Shown here: positions 62,494 to 64,000 of the stretch, piece by piece
Layout: every line of letters starts with the position of its first letter
Position numbering within the stretch: the first letter of the stretch is position 1
DNA from: Peterkaempfera sp044755465
GTDB taxonomy: Bacteria > Actinomycetota > Actinomycetes > Streptomycetales > Streptomycetaceae
Direction: 5' to 3'
DNA length: 64,000 nt
NCBI RefSeq assembly: GCF_044755465.1
Contig: NZ_JBIVRB010000012.1
Coordinates: forward strand, 62,001-126,000
Made by a program: the position numbers and the translations under genes
Notes under the pieces: model-generated
Told to the model about the DNA's origin: nothing
Seen by the model: only the letters and a program-made list of their open reading frames with translations
Databases searched by the model: none

Positions 62494-63240
62494 ATGAGCG
62501 ACCTGTCCGGCCGGACCACGATCGTCGTCGGTGCGAGCCGCGGCCTGGGGCGCGGGATCGCCGCCGCCTTCGCCGACGCCGGCGCCCCGGTGATCGCCGT
62601 GGCCCGCACTGCGGGGACGTTCGACGAGCCGGCCAACGGCGCCGGCAGCCTGCGGACGGAGGTCGCCGACGCCGCCGACGCCACGGTGGCGGGCAGTCTG
62701 CTCGACCGCCACCAGCCCGAGAACGTCGTCCTGGTGGCCGGCGCGACCCCCCTGATGCGCCCGTTGCAGCACCACACATGGGAGTCGTTCTCCGCCAACT
62801 GGGAGACTGATGTGCGGATCGCCTTCCACTGGGTGCGCGAGGTGCTGCTCAAGCCGCTGCGGCCCGGCAGCAGGGTGATCGTGGTCAGCAGCGGCGCCGC
62901 GCTGGCCGGTTCGCCGCTCAGCGGCGGCTACGCCGGGGCCAAGGCCACCCAGCGCTTCATCACGGCCTACGCCCAGGAGGAGTCGGACCGCGCGGGTCTG
63001 GGCATCACCTTCACCGCGGTGATGCCCCGGATCACGCCGCTGACCGAACTCGGCCGGTCGGCCGCGCGGGCGTACGCGGTGCGCGGCGGCCAGTCCGAGG
63101 AGGAGTACCTGCGGCAGCTGGGCGCGCCGCTCACCCCGGAGGCGGCCGGCGCCGCCCTGGTCGAGCTGGTGCGGGCCGACGCCGCCACCGTCGCCCCCGG
63201 CTACCTGCTGACCGGCGGCGGGCTGAAGAAGCTGCCCTGA
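62494..63240 (+). CDS. Short-chain dehydrogenase/reductase
   Basis: A 248-residue SDR. I start at ATG 62494, after GGAGG. The cofactor motif is IVVGASRGLGRGIAAAF (TGxxxGxG type), the NNAG-like segment is VVLVAGATPL, and the catalytic set is Ser in VIVVSSGAALAG and YAGAKAT (Tyr-x-x-x-Lys). The substrate is unknown; position after the ferulate module suggests action on an aromatic aldehyde or a related alcohol, though a 17-bp repeat and a gap separate the genes. A 16-bp hairpin follows. Confidence 0.85.
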   Translation: MSDLSGRTTIVVGASRGLGRGIAAAFADAGAPVIAVARTAGTFDEPANGAGSLRTEVADAADATVAGSLLDRHQPENVVLVAGATPLMRPLQHHTWESFSANWETDVRIAFHWVREVLLKPLRPGSRVIVVSSGAALAGSPLSGGYAGAKATQRFITAYAQEESDRAGLGITFTAVMPRITPLTELGRSAARAYAVRGGQSEEEYLRQLGAPLTPEAAGAALVELVRADAATVAPGYLLTGGGLKKLP

Positions 63241-63252
63241 CCCGGCCGGTGT

Positions 63253-63296
63253 GACGAGCACCGGGGCCACCACGAGGGCCGGCCCCGGTGCTCGTC
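63253..63296 (+). terminator. 16-bp stem terminator after the SDR gene
   Basis: Perfect stem 63253-63268 with 63281-63296, loop of 12 bases, 12 bases after the SDR stop. The rest of the 311-bp gap before the next, convergent gene shows nothing else. Confidence 0.7.
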
Positions 63297-63551
63297 ATGT
63301 GCCACTGCGAGGGCAACGGCCGCCGGCCCGGACTCGGACGGGTCTGCGGGCCGGCGTTCCCGGACAGCGGGCGTGTCCCGCCGCGACGACGACGGACGGG
63401 CAGGCCCCGGGCTGTGCGGTGGCTGGTCCTGCGGAAGCGCGCGCGGTGCGACCCGGGCGGAATTCCCTGGAGCCGGGACGCCGCGTCCTGGCTCCCCGTG
63501 GACCGTCGCGGTCCCTTCGCGCCGCCGCTCCGGCCGATCGGGTCCGGCGGG

Positions 63552-64000
63552 CTATTCGCCGGCGGCCAGGGGGAGGGCCGGCGGGCCGTCGAGTTCCGGG
63601 AGCGCCAGCAGGATCGGCAGGTCGAACGGGGTGACCGGGCGCAGCTCTACGTCGGTGGTGTACACGCGGCCGTTGCGCACCCGCACCGGCTGGCCGGCCC
63701 CGAGCAGCCGGGGCATGCGGACCGTCGGCTCGGATGCGGCGTCGTGCGGGGCGACGGCCGCTGCCCGGACGTACCACAGTCCGTCGGGGACGCTGAGGTG
63801 GAACTGCCCCGAGTCGTCCAGTATGTCGCAGGACTGCGGGAAGCCCTCCACGATCGGGGTGTTGAACGCGGCCACGTAGACCCGGACGCGGCCCGCGGAC
63901 TCCGGAATATGCAGCTGTCCGGTCACCGTGGACAGTTTCTGGTCCGCACAGACTGCCGAGAGGGCCGGCGGCGGCAGGTGGCCGCAGCTGGCCCGGAATC
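63552..64000 (-). CDS. 3' part of an unrecognised gene, cut by the window edge
   Basis: The minus-strand frame is open to the window edge, so at least 149 residues are visible and the start is outside. The first visible part (RASCGHLPPPALSAVCADQKLSTV) faintly resembles the end of an AraC-type DNA-binding domain. The rest (HIPESAGRVRVYVAAFNTPIVEGFPQSCDILDDSGQFHLSVPDGLWYVRAAAVA) looks like a beta-sandwich of the carboxypeptidase-regulatory/transthyretin kind. If so, this is an AraC-like regulator with an unusual C-terminal domain, but the evidence is thin. An internal GTG start at 63926 would give a 124-residue protein. Confidence 0.45.
   Translation of the reverse strand, partial: FRASCGHLPPPALSAVCADQKLSTVTGQLHIPESAGRVRVYVAAFNTPIVEGFPQSCDILDDSGQFHLSVPDGLWYVRAAAVAPHDAASEPTVRMPRLLGAGQPVRVRNGRVYTTDVELRPVTPFDLPILLALPELDGPPALPLAAGE

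Noticed and set aside
1..64000. tRNA or rRNA genes
   Set aside because: No cloverleaf with a CCA-proximal acceptor stem and T-loop (GGTTCRAAYCC) and no rRNA-like conserved blocks were noticed on reading; a covariance-model scan would be needed to exclude them.

Overview
The window is high-GC actinobacterial DNA, almost certainly from a Streptomyces chromosome arm. The evidence is the G/C-biased codon use, the SARP regulator, the coelichelin-type siderophore cluster with DmdR/IdeR iron boxes, the two-component pairs, and the density of decayed insertion sequences and gene fragments. Identifications come from reading protein motifs and from remembered family features; no database search was run.

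Left part (1-25.7 kb) is accessory and scarred. It opens with the 3' part of an AurF-like di-iron oxygenase gene. Next come an IS1380-type element, an IS630-type element interrupted by a 2.2 kb group II intron, and remnants of two more transposases. A beta-propeller gene is followed by an intact IS5-type element and a SCO6745-family gene. Fragments of PEBP, aldehyde dehydrogenase and quinone reductase genes follow, then a CPBP protease/histidine kinase/response regulator operon. A chimera of IS110 and integrase debris precedes DUF6308 and DUF1152 genes. A secreted ricin-type lectin lies divergent from a membrane-anchored SARP regulator, with a SARP-like direct repeat between them. A superoxide dismutase relic, an NmrA/TetR pair, a DHA2-type drug exporter and another stretch of gene fragments close this part.

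Central part (25.7-52.8 kb) is metabolic. A TetR gene diverges across two tandem operator-like repeats from a four-gene operon: Rieske oxygenase, ferredoxin reductase, RidA-like and DJ-1/PfpI-like. After a 23-bp terminator stem comes a complete coelichelin cluster in the cchA-K order. It has a formyltransferase and an ornithine N-hydroxylase (divergent), two permeases, an ATPase, a binding lipoprotein, an exporter half, a trimodular NRPS of about 3642 residues, a second exporter half, and then an esterase and an MbtH-like protein (divergent). The three adenylation-domain codes read from sequence match those I recall for CchH. Five iron-box-like sites punctuate the cluster. The two exporter halves carry complementary defects in their nucleotide-binding motifs, which suggests an asymmetric heterodimer.

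Right part (52.8-64 kb) has two small genes, an RNase HI with a Cys-bearing tail, a sensor kinase/regulator pair, and a hydrolase lipoprotein. An MFS transporter is followed by a translationally coupled hydroxycinnamoyl-CoA hydratase-lyase and CoA ligase pair (a ferulate-to-vanillin type module). A short-chain dehydrogenase and the 3' part of a gene cut by the window edge end the region.
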